Assembly: GCA_023846275.1 (NCBI GenBank)
Contig: CM043872.1
Coordinates: forward strand, 25,343,670-25,407,669
Length of the DNA stretch: 64,000 nt
Reading direction: 5' to 3'
Source: Vanilla planifolia
Taxonomy: Eukaryota; Streptophyta; Magnoliopsida; Asparagales; Orchidaceae
Shown here: positions 1 through 10,700 of the stretch, one piece after another
Numbering within the stretch: the stretch's first letter is position 1
Layout of the letters: each line of letters starts with the position of its first letter
Notes under the pieces: generated by a model
Database searches by the model: none
What the model was told of the DNA's origin: nothing
Seen by the model: the letters and a program-made list of their open reading frames with translations, nothing else
Position numbers and translations under genes: made by a program

Positions 1-1901
1 GAATAGTGTAGGAAGCATTAGATGGCCAAACACTTAGCTTAATACATATAATCACTGCTTTGTTCTATGATTAAAAAGTTGAATAAACTGTCTTAATAAT
101 AAGGTTTCTTCTTCTAGACTTGAGATCCTAGGGTTTATTCCATCTCTTTTAAGGGTAATGACCAGAAATTTCTTTTTCTATCTTTCTTCTCCCTTTTCTG
201 CAATCAACATTTCTTCTAAAAATTATGCAAATTCCTCAAATCTAATTCTTGTTATCTCTCAAAAATCATAATTTCCTTATTAAAATTTGACTTCAAATTT
301 AATTAGCTAACTCTAATCATTTTCCCAAGAATTTAAGATGGCCACTAACATGTAGATTAAACTATATTACGAGTCAGCTGATAAATAATAGAAAATAAGG
401 TCATGTCAGTACTCATCAAATCTTTGCTATTGTTCATGATTCATCCTCTTATCAATCTTTTCTTTCATTTATCATTCTCCAACTCCTCAGATTCAAAGAA
501 ACAATATAAAGATAAAACCTAGAGATCAAGAATTAAGTGAAAAGAGGCAGTTGCATTTTTTTTAATTATTTATTGTTATCAAACTCCATAAATCCAAACA
601 AAAATGTTAAGAATGAAATCTAAAGAATGAGAAGTCAACTAAAAATGAGAATGAAATTTAATAGGACATAACAGGCGAGGAGATGATGAATATGGAAGGA
701 CAACAAGTACTAAATAGAGTTGTATCATCTCTATTATCCATCTTTGATGAGATAAGATTGAAACTCTTGAACCTAATGCAAACCACTACCCCAAAGTAAA
801 TTGAGGCATAACACATGACAAGAAAAATTAAAATTAGAGAATGAGAATAATAAATCTGAAGTAAGATGGAAAACAAATTGAAAGAAAACACGAAATCTTG
901 AGGAACAACAAGTGTTTGATAGAGTTGTATTATACCCACTATCAATCTCTTATTTAACCCTTTCCTTTTTGAAACTGCTCCTTCCTCATACTCCTTAAAT
1001 TAAAATTTTAATATAAGGAATAAACATAGAGAATTAGAAATAAAAAAAGAACGAGAATTTAAATGAGAATAAGTGCAAACTTGAAGATGAATCACGAAGA
1101 AAAATAAGGATTAGATGTAGAAAATTTGTATAAGCCTATTGCCAATCTCTTATCCTCGTCATTAACTTTCCTTGTGATGAACAAATATTCTCTATTTCAT
1201 TAAATTCAAAATAAAAAAATAAACACCATAATTACATAATGAAATATAAATAGAGAAGATGAACAGCAAAAATAACAGAGTATCAAGGAAATCAGAATAA
1301 AGGATTTGATTAACTTCTCTTTTTTATACAAAACTTGTTGTGAAAGTATTTAAAAACATAGGTAGGAGTTTGTATAAAGATATTTTAAAATATATATTTT
1401 CAACCAAAAAAACAAAAAAAGGAAAACCAAGAGAAAAATTTGTTTTCATATAGCAATAATAAAAAACTTTACATTACTCCATAAAAAAGTCAAATGATAT
1501 TTCAATCATTCAAATATAACAGATATTCATTCACAACAAATAATTGAACATATAAATTTTTAATAACATTAAATTATAAAAATAATTAAAATGATTTTTT
1601 TTGTTAATTAGTTTAATATTCTACAATGAATATACAAAATCAAGACCCTCAAAGGGAGGCATATAAATGAATACTCTTCAACTACAATTATTTGATGTGA
1701 ATTATGTTATAAAAGAAAACAAGACAACCCAAATACATGAAAAAAAATCTCGACCTCCCAAAATAATACAAGAGTAGCATGACTAAAAAGAAAATAAAAA
1801 ATGAAAAAAAATAATTTAACAAATAATGGATTGCTTATTAAAGATAATATCTATTCATGCCTAAACATAAAATATAACTCTAAAATATCTATTCATGCTT
1901 G
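1..1901. other. AT-rich flank 5' of the LINE, no gene seen
   Basis: This is AT-rich sequence with many A and T runs and no convincing coding frame on either strand. It should belong to the NAP1 intron after exon 13 or to sequence between later exons. The only structure noted is a 22-base direct duplication (1846-1867 and 1884-1905, 20 of 22 identical) right at the LINE boundary. Confidence 0.6.
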
Positions 1902-2540
1902 AACACCGACGACGACGACGACTGCGACGGAGTCAGGAACTACTCCAACGACCTCGCTCCTGGTGCGGAAAGCTTAAAGCCACGAGACTGGAGTGCACGG
2001 TCTGGTCACGGTCCAACTAAAGTAGACCTCGATCATCTGTACAACGGGAGACTCTTCTGACGCGAATCTCCTCTGACGACTACCTCTGAAGACGAAAGGT
2101 CGACGGCGGCGAAGACATTGACTATTTCGTTGCGGGTGTGGTTATAGAGCAAAGTGGTGTCATTGGACTGCAACGTCCTATTGGAATAGATCTCGGACCT
2201 CGGAATAACGGAAAGTGTCAAGATACCTCATTGGAGTTTTTTATGCTTGATTAAGTTATTGGGTGCCGATATCCAAGCGTCGTGCCGAGGTGGACAAAGC
2301 TGCCATTTGGATTTCAAATTTCAAATTTGGAACCCTACTTTTTTTTCGGCCACTGCGCGCGGTAGTGATGGAACACTATTAAAGTCTTCGGCTGTGCCAC
2401 GGAACATGTAACTTTTGCCATGCAAACTTAGTAGCGGTTGATTGTGGGTTATTTGCGGCCTGACTCGCCCGACGCAGGGACAACAACTGATCTCTCCATC
2501 CAGTATTTTGGTGCTTTCTTCTCCTTGTGGAAACCAAATC
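1902..2540 (+). other. 5' untranslated leader of the LINE
   Basis: This is the GC-rich, CpG-containing sequence between the first (GAC)5 run and the likely ORF1 start. It contains no convincing coding frame; the short antisense reading frames here look incidental. In LINEs this region carries the internal promoter, but no specific motif can be named. Confidence 0.55.
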
Positions 2541-3101
2541 ATGGCGGGTTCTAAAAGGAGGAAAAACAACAAGAAAACTAGAAACAATGGAAGCGCCTCT
2601 CCTGAAAGGGAATATGCAGAGATTGCCGCAGGGAGAACTGCTGGTGACAATAAGAAAAAAGGTTTGCTTATTGGCATGTCAGTAATAGATGGGAAGGATG
2701 GGTATTTATTGCACAAGCTTGAAATATCGAATATCTCCGCTGACTCTACGAGTGCCAATACGGTAAGTCTGGAAGATGCGACCTCTGCTACCCCGCTGCT
2801 GCTTTTGAAGCAGGCTGACTACGAGCAAGGAGAGCTGTCAGGTGAATCCTTGGGTGATACTGGGAACTCTGGGGATAACTTGGATTGTTTAGCCGGTGAT
2901 CTGGTGGGTCGAGTGTATGGAAATACTCTCCCTTTTTTTGTTATTGCTCGGGTACTACAGAGGCGTTGGGGGCATTATAAGAATTTCAGAATCCTGGACA
3001 TCTCCTCAGGCTGCTTCTGCCTCCACTTTGAATCTATGGAGGACAGGAATGCTGTATGGCTGGGCGCCTGTAGCAAGTCACTGGCCAGGCCCTCCCCTTA
3101 A
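2541..3101 (+). CDS. LINE ORF1 (DUF4283-like nucleic-acid-binding protein), truncated
   Basis: The likely start ATGGCG at 2541 has A at -3 and G at +4; an in-frame ATG at 2442 would add 33 residues but is in poorer context. The N-terminus is basic (MAGSKRRKNNKKTRNN). Near the C-terminus, from about 2890 to 3070, lies a DUF4283-like segment: LVGRVYGNTLPFFVIARVL, then WGHYKNFRILDISSGCFC and LHFESMEDRNAVW. In plant LINEs this protein binds RNA and ends in a CCHC knuckle. Here the frame stops early at 3099-3101. Further ORF1-like text (RHATINLRPSRRVRS) appears in another frame near 3180-3300. An internal deletion or frameshift has removed the middle of ORF1. Confidence 0.75.
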   Translation: MAGSKRRKNNKKTRNNGSASPEREYAEIAAGRTAGDNKKKGLLIGMSVIDGKDGYLLHKLEISNISADSTSANTVSLEDATSATPLLLLKQADYEQGELSGESLGDTGNSGDNLDCLAGDLVGRVYGNTLPFFVIARVLQRRWGHYKNFRILDISSGCFCLHFESMEDRNAVWLGACSKSLARPSP

Positions 3102-3594
3102 TCTACTGAGATGTTGAGCACATACTAAGGATCGCGAAGTAGGTTGGAGAAACAATTCTTCTGGACGGGTGGACGGCAGACATGCAACGATCAACCTTCG
3201 CCCAAGCAGAAGAGTACGCAGCTCCTATGTGATAGACATTAAGGGGAAGGGGCCGATGCAAGCAAATGATCAGGCCCTGGAGGTCAACACACGTTATGAT
3301 GATTACTATCATAGTAAGAGCTAGGAGGATTTCCTCCACACTGCACATCATGGAGTGCAGTAAACATCGTAACTCGCTATGAGGGCTGTGGCGTGTGATG
3401 AATTACCACAGACAGAGAGACATGGAGATACCTATATGTATGGGGTGCTGCAATTCGTTGAAGAGGGGGTGGTTGGGCATCATAAACATGGTGGTGCGCT
3501 TGGAATATTTTGATGGGTGACTCATTCGTCAAGACCCTTCAAGGGGGAAGGTTGAGGCAAATGCTTCGGTTGTGGTGTAACAAATACCTCTTAA
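3102..3594 (+). pseudogene. Decayed ORF1 C-terminus and ORF1-ORF2 spacer of the LINE
   Basis: Past the ORF1 stop, plus-strand text such as INLRPSRRVRSSYVIDIKGK suggests residual ORF1 in a shifted frame up to about 3345. No CCHC knuckle could be read. The remainder up to the ORF2 start is spacer. Confidence 0.45.
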
Positions 3595-4858
3595 ATGACC
3601 AAAATCGTAGTATGGAACATTAGGGGCATTCGGGGGAAGAAGTCGAGGAGCTACCTGCAGAGATTTGTGAGAGAAGGGAAAATTGAGGTGGTTACCCTTG
3701 TGGAGACTAGAGCACAAAGTTTCACGAGAAGGGATGCCGACTAGCTGCTAGGCAGAGACTGGAATTATGTGACACAACATACGGCAAGGAAGTCTGCAGG
3801 CATTGTACTTCTGTGGAGGAGCCGGTTGGACGTTAAACTCATAAGATCGTCGATGCATGTGATGTCGTTCGAGGTCAGCATGAAAGGGGGAGTCATACTC
3901 AAGTGTTGTGTGGTTTATGGCCCGAAGGAGAATCACAAAGGAAGGGAGACTTTAACCTTATAATGTTGCAAGGAGAGAAGGGGGGGGGGGGGAAGAAAAT
4001 TCCAATATGGCAACGGGCAACAAGAATTCACGAATGTGATACAGGATCTTCAATTGATGGACCTTATGTTTGTTGAAAATAAGTTCACGTAGTGCAATGG
4101 AAAGGAGGGTGGCGCAAGGATACTGGAGAGGTTGGACAGGGGCACTAATGAACATCACGGGCATGCATGTGTTCTCTAGCTGCTCAGTGACGCACCTGGC
4201 GCGGATCGGCTTTGACCATTGTCCACTGCTCATCGACATGGATGGCGGGCACAAACCGGAAAGCAAGTGCAGAATACAATTTGAAAGCGTCTGGCTGGAA
4301 TTCCCGAAGGCAGTTGGGGTGGTGCACCAAACTTGGAGCAGGCGGACCAAGGGAAATCAAATGGAGGGCCTATCGACCAAGTTCCACAGATCACTTGTGG
4401 CCCTGCGCAAGTGGAGCAAGACGGAAGTGGGCGACATCATAAGTGGCAATGCTAAATTAGAGCTCAGTATTAACAGTTTGCAAATTAAGGAGTCGCACGA
4501 GGGATTGAATACTGAGGAACATCGGTGCCTTGGGCAACTGATCTTGGACTTCCACCGCAGCTGCGCGCTAGAGGAGAGATGGTGGTGGCAAGGAGCAAAA
4601 ATTCATTGGGCTCAACTGGGTGACAGCAATACTCGCTTCTTCCACGCGGCTGCTACTGCGCGAACGCGTAACAACTTCATTGCCCAGATGAAAGATGGTT
4701 CGGGTAGCCTGGTGACCACGCATGAAAGCATAAGCGCAATTGTTGAACCTTATTTTCAGAAGAAATGGTACGGTGTGACCAGCGCGCTTCCTCCTTTGCA
4801 GCATGTGTCGCAAGCCAGAATCATAACACACAGGCAACCATGTTGGAAAGTAAAGTGA
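3595..4858 (+). pseudogene. LINE ORF2, endonuclease and linker part, broken
   Basis: ORF2 starts at ATGACC and reads MTKIVVWNIRGIRGKKSRSY, the signature opening of the APE-like endonuclease that nicks target DNA. An in-frame TAG lies at 3742. The frame resumes with the VLLWRS block. Near 3945-3965 a deletion has fused ENHKGR to GDFNLI in a different frame, removing about 30-40 residues of the nuclease core. A run of 13 G at 3980-3992 follows. A TAG at about 4090 interrupts KFT-CNGKEGGARILERLDR. From 4136 on a long open frame carries the linker with FDHCPLLIDM and WAQLGDSNTRFFHAAATART, typical of plant LINE ORF2 before the RT, ending at 4858. Confidence 0.85.
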
Positions 4859-6043
4859 CTGAGCAGGAGGTCATCCCGGCTATCAGAACCATCAGGAAGA
4901 ATAAAGCACCGGGCTTGGATGGGGTCACTGCCAAGTTCATCTAAGGCTACTGGGAGATTACACATGGTGATATAATCCGTGCAGTGCTCACTTTCTTCGA
5001 TATGAAGCAAATGCCCAGGACTTGGAAAGACAATCATTGTCCTCATACCAAAAATCCAAGGTGCCTGTAAGCCGGAACAATTCCGGCCAATCAGCTTATG
5101 CAATGTTATCTATAAGATAATTGCGAGGATCCTGGTTGAGAGGCTTAAGCCGCTACTTCCTAATATCATATCCAGTGAGCAAGGGGCATTTGTACCGGGA
5201 AGAAGCATTGCGGACAATATTTTCATAGCTTAGGAGATGGCCTCATGCATGCACTCATCCTCCACAAGGACAAGGCTCATGGCAATCAAAGTGGATATGG
5301 AGCAGGCATACGATACTGTGAGATGGGATTTTGTGATGAACGTGCTGAACCTCATGGGCTTCCCATGCATTTGGTGTGATTGGATTGAAGCATGCATCAT
5401 GTATCCGAGGTATGGGGTTCTGCTCAATGGAACTCGACTACCATGGATTGTGGCGCAGCGTGGCTTGCGTCAGGGGTGCCCACTTTCGCCATATTTATTC
5501 ACAATTGCGACAGAGTACCTTTCAATCATCATGCATGAATATGAAATGAGATCATTGCTTGGATTTCGGTGCGGAAGAAATGCACCGCCAGTCTCATACT
5601 TGCTATATGAAGATGACATCCTAGTGTATGCGCCAGCAACGCGCGTTGCTGCGCGCGCAGTCAATAAGACCATGCAGGAATTTGGCAAGGCTGCAGGGAT
5701 GAGGGTTAACTTCGCGAAGTCGAAAGTCTTTTTCAGTAAAGCCACGAGCACTAAAAGGAGGAAGGTGGTTGCGAGGAAGCTACAAATGGCTTGGGGGGAT
5801 AACCTCTACTACCTCGGCGTACCCATCTCGGTGAAAGTGATCAAGAAGGAGGACGTCAACCTCATGCTCCAGAAGATCGACAAGCAGGTTTTGAAATGGC
5901 GTATCCGGCCATTATCACTTGCTGGGAGAGTTGCTATGATCAAGTGTGTCCTGAATGCTATTCCAAGTCACTTATTGAGTCACTGCGTGATGCTGAAGCA
6001 TGCCATTGACGCGGTGGAGAAGAAGATCAGGAACTTCCCATGA
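4859..6043 (+). pseudogene. LINE ORF2, reverse transcriptase domain, broken
   Basis: The RT begins with EVIPAIRTIRKNKAPGLDGV. Stops at about 4943 and 5231 and a frameshift near 5033 interrupt it, but [60 protein letters not shown] and LAGRVAMIKCVLNAIPSHLL are all legible, matching RT motifs in order. The catalytic motif at 5606-5617 reads YEDD where plant LINEs normally have FADD. Both changes (F to Y, A to E) need only single-base substitutions. The two metal-binding Asp residues remain. The longest open stretch runs from 5237 to 6043. Confidence 0.92.
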
Positions 6044-7113
6044 TGCGGCGCAAGCAGCTCAAGAATGATGCATTATGCGAATTGGGATACTGTCACTCTG
6101 CCTAAAGAAGCGGGTGGCCTTGACCTTCTGGACATGCGCATCTGCCAGCGGGCCTTGTCCATGAAGCAGTGTAAAAGACTGATCGGTCGCGAGGAAAACT
6201 CTTGGGTACAGATCATAAGAACTAAATATGGTGCAGCAAGAAGCTTTGTTAGGGCACCACGAGGAGCCTCCCAAGCATGCAGACTCGTCGCTGCAGCCAT
6301 GCCGTATGATCTCGCCAACTTTGTATAGAGTATTGGTGACGGTAAAAACGTCCTATTTGCGGAAGATAACTGGCTCGGTGTGCTTCCAATCAGCTGGTGG
6401 CCTAACTTCATCAACATGAACGTTGACTGGCCAAAACACATGGGTGAGTGCATTGTTGAGACAGGTGTTTGGAATGAAGGCAGGGTCCGAGCTTGGGCTA
6501 GCGACTTATTGTATAAACGCGTGACGCATTTGCCCTGGGCTCAGAACCACAATCACGACACCCTCCTGCAAACCCATACGGAATCGGCACGGGTCAACAA
6601 CTCGAAAATTTACATGCAGCTACGTTGCGAAAGAACTGGAGATTACATGGGGAGCCTTAATGAAGACACGGAGTATCTTAAAAAGATCTGGAAAGCGAAG
6701 GCTCTCCACAAGGTGCGTTTCTTTCTTTGGCGTCTGGTGGGGGACCATCTCCCATAGCAGTCTGGCTGGCTCGCAAGAGACTCGGTGCAAGCAACAACTG
6801 CATATGGGGGTGTAATACCGAGGAGACGCCACAACATATAATGTGGGAGTGTCCGCGTGCACAGGAGTTGTGGAGCAATTATCAGCTACGTGGGGCTATC
6901 ACCGTGCTTGGCCTCCGTCCTGGTCTGTGTGAAGGGGTGTCTTTCATGCAGCGGTTCCTTGATTATCTGGCGTCGCCTATGCAGTGTGACGACGACGGCG
7001 TGTTGCATGCAGCAACCTTAGCTACGGGGATGTACTACATCTGGGAGTTCTGTAATGCAAAGAAGCACAACGACAAAACGCCTAACTATAGCAATATTTT
7101 GCGAAAGCTGTAG
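6044..7113 (+). pseudogene. LINE ORF2, post-RT and zf-RVT region, broken
   Basis: The text continues through WDTVTLPKEAGGLDLLDMRI, SWVQIIRTKYG, IGDGKNVLFAEDNWLG and YLKKIWKAKALHKVRFFLW, the usual order after the RT of plant LINEs. From 6727 another frame carries the zf-RVT zinc-binding cluster NCIWGCNTEETPQHIMWECP and ELWSNYQL, then YYIWEFCNAKKHN. TAG or TGA codons at 6041, 6326, 6755 and 7111 and a frame change near 6730 break it. Confidence 0.88.
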
Positions 7114-7623
7114 ATTGAGATCGCGTTGTTCTGTAAAGCTCGCCCATCCATGTCCTGCGGGAACTTGTTCAGTTCACCTGAACTGATGGTAGCCCAAAAC
7201 TGGGTTCCCCCTCCCACTGGATGGGTTAAGATCAACTGCGACGCCGCTGTTGGTGACGATATGGCGGGCTTGGGACTGGTGGTCAGGGATCACACGGGGA
7301 AGCCTTTGCTGGTGATCGGGAGGAAAGTTTTCTCTCAGGCGAGTATGGCCATGGAAGCTTATGCCATGCTTGAGGCTCTTGAATTGGCAAGGACCGCGCT
7401 CTTGGAGTTTCGGGCCATTGAGATCCAAACTGATTCAACACTTGCAATGCAGGAGGTGTGCACCACCCTCTCCCAGGTGCCCATGGGAGATGTTTTTGCC
7501 AAGGCAATCTTGTATGCTCGGGGCCTTTACGCGCTCACTATCACGCATATCCAGAGAGACGACAACGCGCCAGCGGATTGGGTTGCGCGTGCTGCTTGCC
7601 GCTTCGACTTTGCTTGGGGTTGA
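7114..7623 (+). CDS. LINE ORF2, C-terminal RNase H domain (intact frame)
   Basis: An open frame from about 7126 to the TGA at 7621-7623 encodes an RVT_3-type RNase H. It has WVPPPTGWVKINCDAAVGDD with the first Asp, SMAMEAYAMLEALELA with the catalytic Glu, IEIQTDSTLAMQ with the second Asp, and ITHIQRDDNAPADWVARAA with the last Asp of the fold. All four acidic positions are present, so this is the least damaged domain of the element. It would remove RNA from the RNA-DNA hybrid during reverse transcription. It is now separated from the RT by upstream stops. Confidence 0.9.
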   Translation: MEIALFCKARPSMSCGNLFSSPELMVAQNWVPPPTGWVKINCDAAVGDDMAGLGLVVRDHTGKPLLVIGRKVFSQASMAMEAYAMLEALELARTALLEFRAIEIQTDSTLAMQEVCTTLSQVPMGDVFAKAILYARGLYALTITHIQRDDNAPADWVARAACRFDFAWG

Positions 7624-7790
7624 GGAATGCCCCTCCCTGAGCCCCTCCTAAAGCTGTTGTTGTCTGATTTCCTCTTTGACCCTCTATAGGGGACGATGCA
7701 TTTGTTGTTTTTGCCTCCTTTTTGGATGAAGGAAAGTCTTTCAGGGAAATGGCTTGCCTTGTTTTCAAGCTAGTGAACAAAATATAAAAC

Positions 7791-10700
7791 TTGATTTACC
7801 TTACATTCAAGCGAGACACCAAGCAGGGGCACTTTTTATAAAATAGCATTAATATATTATTTTAAAATCCTATGCTCATGTGAGATGTACTAAGTCAACT
7901 GAATATACAAGAATATTCAACAAGCTTTTGGCATCTCATGAAAACAAATAAAAAAAAAAGAAAAAGGTAAGAAGATAACCATGAACTTCAACACTACTAG
8001 TAGCTTTTATTTCAAATATCATAGACTTGAAGTTTACATTCTTTATTTGCAGCTCAAAAAGAACTTAATCTTGACAAAATAAATTATAGATATGAAGTAT
8101 GCAATTTTACTAAAGCCAACGAACACAACAATAAAAAAATCATTACCAAAGCAAAATGTAAGAAAATTCACATAAAATTTTGAATTATGATAGGCTGCTA
8201 AACAACCTCAAAAGTGCAAATATTATACAACAATCTATGAAGCGTGAAGATGCAACGTTAAATGAAAACATTGCACAAAGACAAAATAAATTTTAAACCA
8301 AAAACACAAAAAATAAAAATAAAATAGATTATAAATATAAATATACAAAAAATATCAATTTATTAAAACAATAATAGAAAAAAATATAAAGATTCACATT
8401 GCTAAAATAAATGCAATCAACAAAAACAAGTAAAATAAACACAAACAAAGAGTTTTACAAACTTCAATGTGATACATGACACGTTCTCAAAGAAAAATAG
8501 AATTAGAGAAAGCATATGCTAATAAGAGCAAGAGAGTTGTTCAGGCAAATCATAGAAAGTAGGAGGGAAATGAAAGCAAAAAAAGAAACTTAAAACTAAA
8601 ATTTAGCATGAATTAGCTGGTTGAATTTCATATATAAGTCTCACACCATATTCAAGAAGTGTCCCAGTATTGTCCTAGAAGTGTTCAGCATTTATTTAGT
8701 TATCTTTAGTTAGGATAGACATGACATGGCAAATAAAAAATGATGTATATTGTATTTTTCAATTAAGAACACTAATTGAAGTGAAACATAAATTAAAAAT
8801 TATAAAAATGATATAATATATATGTATTAACACACAATAATTTGTAATACATAATAATAATAATAGAAGTTGAATGAGTAACTTGATCAAATGGACTTAG
8901 CAAAATAAAAACACTGGATGTGGAGAAAATGAACAAAACTAAAAATTTCTAAACCTTCAATGAGATATATGATGGACAGTAAGATGCAATGAGTGACAAA
9001 CGTCTAATCACAACCTAGACATGACCCAAATGCCCTTGAAGTGTCCATTACACTCTTAGCTTTTCTTTTAGGCAGCAAACTCAACAATGTCAACCCATGT
9101 TCAAAAATTTTGTCAAGTTGTTTGACAACAATGTATATCATGGTTTATATTCTTCTTACACAAAAATTTAAGAAAAAAATGTATTTTGGTATAGGAATCA
9201 TGATTTAAATTTTATTTCTATACCATGACCCAAGACTAACTCAATTTGGGCATCACTTGATTGATTTAGACACTTGGAGATGATTGAGTTAAATTTAAAA
9301 GTTTCAATCATTAGCAACCCAATGCCCAAAAATCTACTAAATTTACTTGTACAAATTCATTTTAATAACCAAGTCATGTCAAAAGACATACTCCTATATA
9401 TTTTTTAACTATTTCCGTATTCATATCCATAATGCTATACTAATGAGTTGTAAAATAAAACCTATTTTCGTATCATATTTGTAAATTGACATAATTCATG
9501 TTGAAATTAATTTTTATCAAAATCTTTTCATAAACTGATTTTAAAAATATCAAAAAATATTTGCTCAGAATTTCATAATATTAGCATATATGTTTTATTT
9601 TTAAAATTTCTCAATAACACCATAATTTTAAAACCTATTTAAAATGAACAATAAAGTAAAAGAAACCAACAAGAACTGACCGATATAACATAACAACTAA
9701 TTTTCACAATGATGACCAGAACAAGATTTGTATAGAATTTTGTACCAAATGTTAGAACAGTGGTTGAGGAGTTTGAGAAATCTTTGACTATAAATACAAC
9801 AACCTAAACTTCTTTTTGGTGGTTACAAACCTTAAAAAAGACCTTTTAACCCTAATTTTCAAAAGCACGGTCTCATTTAGTGCTTTACATTGAAAAATCT
9901 CTACTACATCAGCAAAGTGCATGTGTGTAAAAGTTTGTGGGCATCATTTGCATTCATCCACAAATTAAATCATTCTCAATTTGTTTGGAAGCCCCTGTCC
10001 TTAACCTCATAATACTCAAGACTTGTATATCTCCAACTAAATGTTGGGTTTTCTTTTCATGTTTCTTGTCTCAAATCGCACAAATGATTGCTTAGCTTCA
10101 TTTGTGATCAAATTAGAGCTGCTCTTGAAGCTTTGCACGCTTCCTTGCTCAAAGGATCAATCGAATGATTCCAATCAATTGGAATTAGATGTTTCTCTTT
10201 GCCAAGGAGAAACTGCAGGCTTGATTCCGACTATCCATCCATAGTGGGTGAAGTAGTGTCCACCATATGACCTATAAAATATTATGACGGTTGTAAATCT
10301 AGTAGTTTTATTTTCTTCTTCACCTTTCTTTTTCTCCTCTCAAAAAAGAAAAAAAAATAAGAATGAATTATTATAAGAGAAAAGGGGATTTTGCAAAAAT
10401 GTTGCATATTTTCAATAGAAGAAATTCTATAAAAAAAAAAAAATAAAACCCATCTAATCCAAATAATGAACTAATTCATTTACCACTCTTCCTTTTAGAT
10501 TTTATATTTCATAGTAACAAATAAAAAAAAACTATGATGGTCCTGTTGCTTTATCGATTTATACTTTATTTATCTATTTATCTCGTCTTTAAACAATACC
10601 AAAGTTTCTTTTTATATGATCTAAGAACCAAGGGCACAATATGGGAAATTAGCATGAATATAGAAGCAAAGTCAGATTCCCATAAGCATTGGAAGGCATT

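Larger units (their letters stand above)
1902..7790 (+). mobile_element. L1-type plant LINE retrotransposon, nearly full-length but mutated
   Basis: A GC-rich block of about 5.9 kb stands out from AT-rich flanks. It carries, in order, a GC-rich leader beginning near a (GAC)5 run, ORF1 with a DUF4283-like domain, an APE-type endonuclease, a reverse transcriptase, a zf-RVT zinc-binding region and an RNase H domain. This is the standard layout of plant L1-clade LINEs with an ORF2-encoded RNase H. The 3' end is marked by a trailer with GGATGAAGGAAAGTCTTTC near 7725, as plant LINEs often have, but without a long poly(A). No clear target-site duplication was seen. Premature stops and frameshifts make it non-autonomous now, yet the coding text is much better preserved than in the other LINE relics here. 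It lies downstream of NAP1 exon 13 and is antisense to NAP1. Confidence 0.92.

Noticed and set aside
2033..2758. Minus-strand frames overlapping the LINE leader and ORF1
   Set aside because: They are antisense shadows; the plus-strand text carries the recognised LINE domains.
4568..5103. Minus-strand frames across the LINE ORF2
   Set aside because: They are antisense to clear ORF2 linker and RT motifs and match no family.
7700..7860. Target-site duplication and poly(A) tail of the young LINE
   Set aside because: No long A tail is present and no 3' flank sequence matches the 5' flank well enough to call a duplication.
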